Positions 61,041 through 64,000 of a DNA stretch of 64,000 bases are shown piece after piece. A program made the position numbers and the translations under genes. Within the stretch, counting starts at the first letter, position 1. Each line of letters begins with the position of its first letter. The notes beneath the pieces are model-generated. The model saw nothing but the letters and a program-made list of their open reading frames with translations, was not told the DNA's origin and made no database searches. This DNA is from Coriaria nepalensis (Eukaryota; Streptophyta; Magnoliopsida; Cucurbitales; Coriariaceae), in contig CP114496.1 in NCBI GenBank assembly GCA_027186245.1, positions 3,045,501-3,109,500 of the forward strand. The letters are read 5' to 3'.

Positions 61041-63371
61041 ATGGCGGAAGGACTCGTACTACGGGGTACCATGAGAGCTCACACCGACATGGTGACGGCG
61101 ATCGCCACTCCAATCGACAACCCTGACATGATCGTCACATCATCACGTGACAAATCAATCATTCTATGGCACCTTACCAGAGACGAGAAGGCTTACGGTG
61201 TTCCCCGACGCAGGCTAACCGGCCACTCTCACTTCGTTCAGGATGTCGTCCTCTCATCAGACGGTCAGTTTGCTCTCTCCGGTTCCTGGGACGGCGAGCT
61301 CCGTCTTTGGGACTTATCCACAGGTGTTTCCGCTCGGAGATTTGTCGGTCACACGAAAGATGTTCTCTCCGTCGCTTTCTCGATCGACAACCGTCAAATT
61401 GTCTCTGCCTCTCGTGACCGTACGATCAAGCTTTGGAACACTTTGGGTGAGTGCAAGTATACGATCCAGGACGGTGATTCTCATTCTGATTGGGTCAGCT
61501 GTGTCAGATTCAGCCCTAGCACAGTCCAGCCCTTAATTGTATCAGCGTCGTGGGATAAGACTGTGAAAGTTTGGAACTTGACGAATTGTAAGCTGAGAAA
61601 CACTCTGAGTGGTCATCGTGGATATGTGAACACGGTGGCTGTTTCTCCAGATGGTTCGTTGTGTGCAAGTGGAGGAAAAGATGGAGATATTTTGCTCTGG
61701 GATTTGGCCGAGGGGAAGAAATTGTACTCTTTGGATGCAGGCTCAATCATCCATTCGCTCTGCTTCAGCCCCAACAGGTACTGGCTTTGCGCTGCGACTG
61801 AGCAGAGTATCAAGATCTGGGACTTGGAAAGCAAAAGCATTGTTGAGGATTTGAGGGTCGATCTCAAAGCTGAGGCTGAGAAGACTGACGACACCCATGC
61901 TGCTACTGCTAACAAGAAGAAGGTAACATTTTTTATTTCTTGGTGGTCCTTTCTGTTGATACATATTTAGTCTGGTCTAATATGATACGGTTGTTCTGCT
62001 AATTGTATGTAATATCTTATGGACTATTTATGCTTCAATTGGTCTGACATTACTTTTGTCTTTATTAATCGTATAAATTATGTGATTTTAGTATTTGGTA
62101 ACAAACTTTCATTGAAGTGAGTATTGAGTATTGAATTGAGAAAGTAGTTCTATCCTTCGCTTTGCAATTCTATTTCTTATATGGTTTCTGATTTTTATGT
62201 GTATTTACATTTTTGTTTGTTTTTAAGAATGTTAAGCAATCTCTTATATTTCACTAGTACTCGTTAGTCCGTAATTGTTAGCAAAGTTATTTTATGGTTT
62301 AGCTAATCATGGTATTAATGTCAAGCCTGTTTATAAAACGTTTTTGTTGCGTATTCAATTACTGGTTCTGACATTAGTTACACTGTAATATTTTCAACAA
62401 TGTTAGGAAGATATTTCTATGAATGACTTCTAAAATTTTTGAAGTTTTTTCATTCCTCTCAAAATATGACAGTTTTATAGCATAAAATTTTGAAATCCCA
62501 ATGACAGTCCTACACAGCAAACAATTTTGAAGTCTCAAAATTGTCTGGAACTGCTACTTTTCTTTTTAGCTTCCAGTTTTAGCACGTCAATTTTTTTTAT
62601 GTTTTGAATTTATATTGTAATTGAAAGCTCCTAGTTGTTTTTATTGTTTGTTTTCATATGATACAATCTTTAACTGTGGGTATGAATAACTACTGCTGCC
62701 CTTCTGACTATTTTTTTTCGATTGATATAATTGTATTCTGAGGTTAGATTAACTGTATTTTTGTAGGGTTTTAGCTACTCTCGTTTTTAGCATATCTATT
62801 ATTCAGTTTATTTTGACAACTAAGTTACTGATTTGAGATGAGTGCATGACAATTCAGATAATAATAATGCATGTATCTCTGCAAGTCCCCACCTTGGTGT
62901 TTGGAAGAAGGGGTTTCTGTTTGCTGATATTTCTCTTGTTTTATCAGACAATTTATCCAATTTGAAGTTCATAGAAACTGGAAAGTAATTCTGTGAAAGT
63001 ATGTAACTAGTTATTATTGCTTTCTGGAATTTTCCTGGAATACTTTTGATTTCTATCCTTTTGATGTTTCTTTCTTATGTAGAGAATTTCAGCAACTGGT
63101 AAAAATAATTTGTTTAGGTTTGTCAGTTCTCACAGAGGTTTCTTTTAGGAAACATCAGAAAGAGATGTTCACTGTCAAAAATAAAGTTCCATAAGGATCT
63201 TCTTAGCAGCAGTGATGTCAGTTTTGTTTTCCGGTTTTAATTTATTTGCATTATTGGTTAAAATCGCAGGTTATCTACTGCACAAGCTTGAGCTGGAGTG
63301 CTGATGGGAGCACATTGTTTAGCGGTTATACGGATGGAGTTATTAGAGTTTGGGGTATTGGACGCGGTTAA
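61041..63371 (+). CDS. RACK1: RACK1, WD40 scaffold protein of the 40S ribosome
   Basis: Two exons, 61041-61922 and 63270-63371 (TAA), joined in phase 0 by a 1,347 bp GT-AG intron: 327 aa, the usual plant RACK1 length. Seven WD40 blades are visible, among them [69 protein letters not shown] and a last blade in exon 2 ([27 protein letters not shown]). The Lys-rich loop between blades 6 and 7 (ANKKK) sits at the exon junction. RACK1 binds the small ribosomal subunit near the mRNA exit channel and scaffolds signalling proteins; in plants it affects hormone and immune responses. Start context AGCAATGGCGG is strong. GC content is higher than the surroundings. No defects are seen. The intron is T-rich and shows no insertion. 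Confidence 0.98.
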
Positions 63372-64000
63372 GGGAAAAAGAAAAGCTTTCTTTAAAGTTT
63401 AATTTTGCAGATGCTTTTCTGTTTTAAGTTTTGGATTTTCTAGCCCGACTTTTCACAGCTTATTGTTCTTGAAATGTTTGGTCGTTTTGTTTTGGTACTA
63501 TTATATGTTAGACCGACTGATCGACATACTAGGCGAGGATGCGAAGTTAAATATTGTTACTTTGATTTTGCTTGAGTTTCATTCGTATGGATAGCGTTTT
63601 AACTGCGAGCCAAATGCCCAAGTTCATTGATCATCGATTGTTATGAACGAGCATCTGATTTCAGTTGGATTAAAAACTTAGGAATGTAAAAGACTTCATA
63701 TCACTACGTACGACTATTTTTCTACGGATTGATGTTAAAAAGTCTGAGCCGTCATGTAAGACTCAAAATTTCAGTAGATGTCTATATAAGTTGTACCGGA
63801 TATTTATTTATTTGGATTCGGTTAGGATGATATGGATTTCGACAGTTGTGGATTAATTCAAGCTCGTACTGGCTATTTATTATATCCAATGTTTCATTTT
63901 ATTTTTATATTAATTAGAATTTATTAGAATTATATTAAAATATAGAATTGATGTATAAGATATTATAGTGTGATTTTAAGTTTAAGAGTTATATATAATA
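63372..64000 (+). other. RACK1 3' untranslated region and downstream spacer
   Basis: T-rich sequence after the stop, consistent with a 3' UTR of some 250 bp; the end is not fixed. The rest is AT-rich intergenic DNA with no recognised feature. Confidence 0.5.

Noticed and set aside
61166..61964. Several open frames overlapping RACK1 on both strands
   Set aside because: They are shadows of the GC-richer RACK1 exon in other frames.
1..64000. tRNA or rRNA genes
   Set aside because: Only retroelement primer-binding sites (TGGTATCAGAGC) resemble tRNA parts; no cloverleaf or rRNA segment was recognised by eye. A covariance-model search would be decisive.

Overview
This is nuclear DNA from a flowering plant, most likely a eudicot: spliced genes with GT-AG introns, AT-rich spacers, Ty1/copia and Ty3/gypsy retrotransposons, MITE/foldback elements and a satellite array. 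I cannot name the species. Three host genes are supported. (1) The 3' part of a chloroplast calcium-sensing receptor (CAS) gene, + strand, 3424-4420. (2) A complete Golgi golgin CASP gene on the minus strand, 39884 down to 5120: 18 exons whose phases all agree, 2,001 bp of CDS (666 aa), spread over 34.8 kb. (3) A complete two-exon RACK1 gene, + strand, 61041-63371 (327 aa). CAS and CASP converge; CASP and RACK1 are divergent, with about 21 kb of repeats between them.

Layout. 1-3240: degenerate repeats, then two nested foldback elements. 3424-4420: CAS exons. 5120-39884: CASP, swollen by transposons in its introns. These are Copia-1 (5326-10294, last intron), a tandem TRIM-like cluster (about 12613-13580), Copia-2 (19342-23664), Copia-3 (about 24941-29678), and Copia-4 (31639-35343), which is nested in an older LTR element (about 30877-37151). 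All four copia elements lie antisense to CASP, and each has lost its coding capacity in a different way.

40985-54335: a 13 kb tandem satellite with a period of about 141 bp and two intermingled monomer subtypes. It is interrupted at about 52045-52420 by a mosaic of plastid DNA (two separate ycf2 pieces and an rpoB piece). The array ends abruptly inside the RNase H region of a Ty3/gypsy chromovirus remnant (54336 to about 57950), which is itself interrupted by a 1,155 bp hAT-like element with an 8 bp target-site duplication. 57951-60900 is AT-rich intergenic DNA with repeat debris. RACK1 follows, with telo-box motifs and a TATA box upstream.

I see no gene cluster, operon, CRISPR array or obviously new molecular system. 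The interest is in genome structure: an intact 2 kb CDS kept through tens of kilobases of insertions, several nested insertions whose breakpoints can be read to the base, and a satellite that contains captured plastid DNA and shows CpG decay at a repeated CACGTG palindrome.
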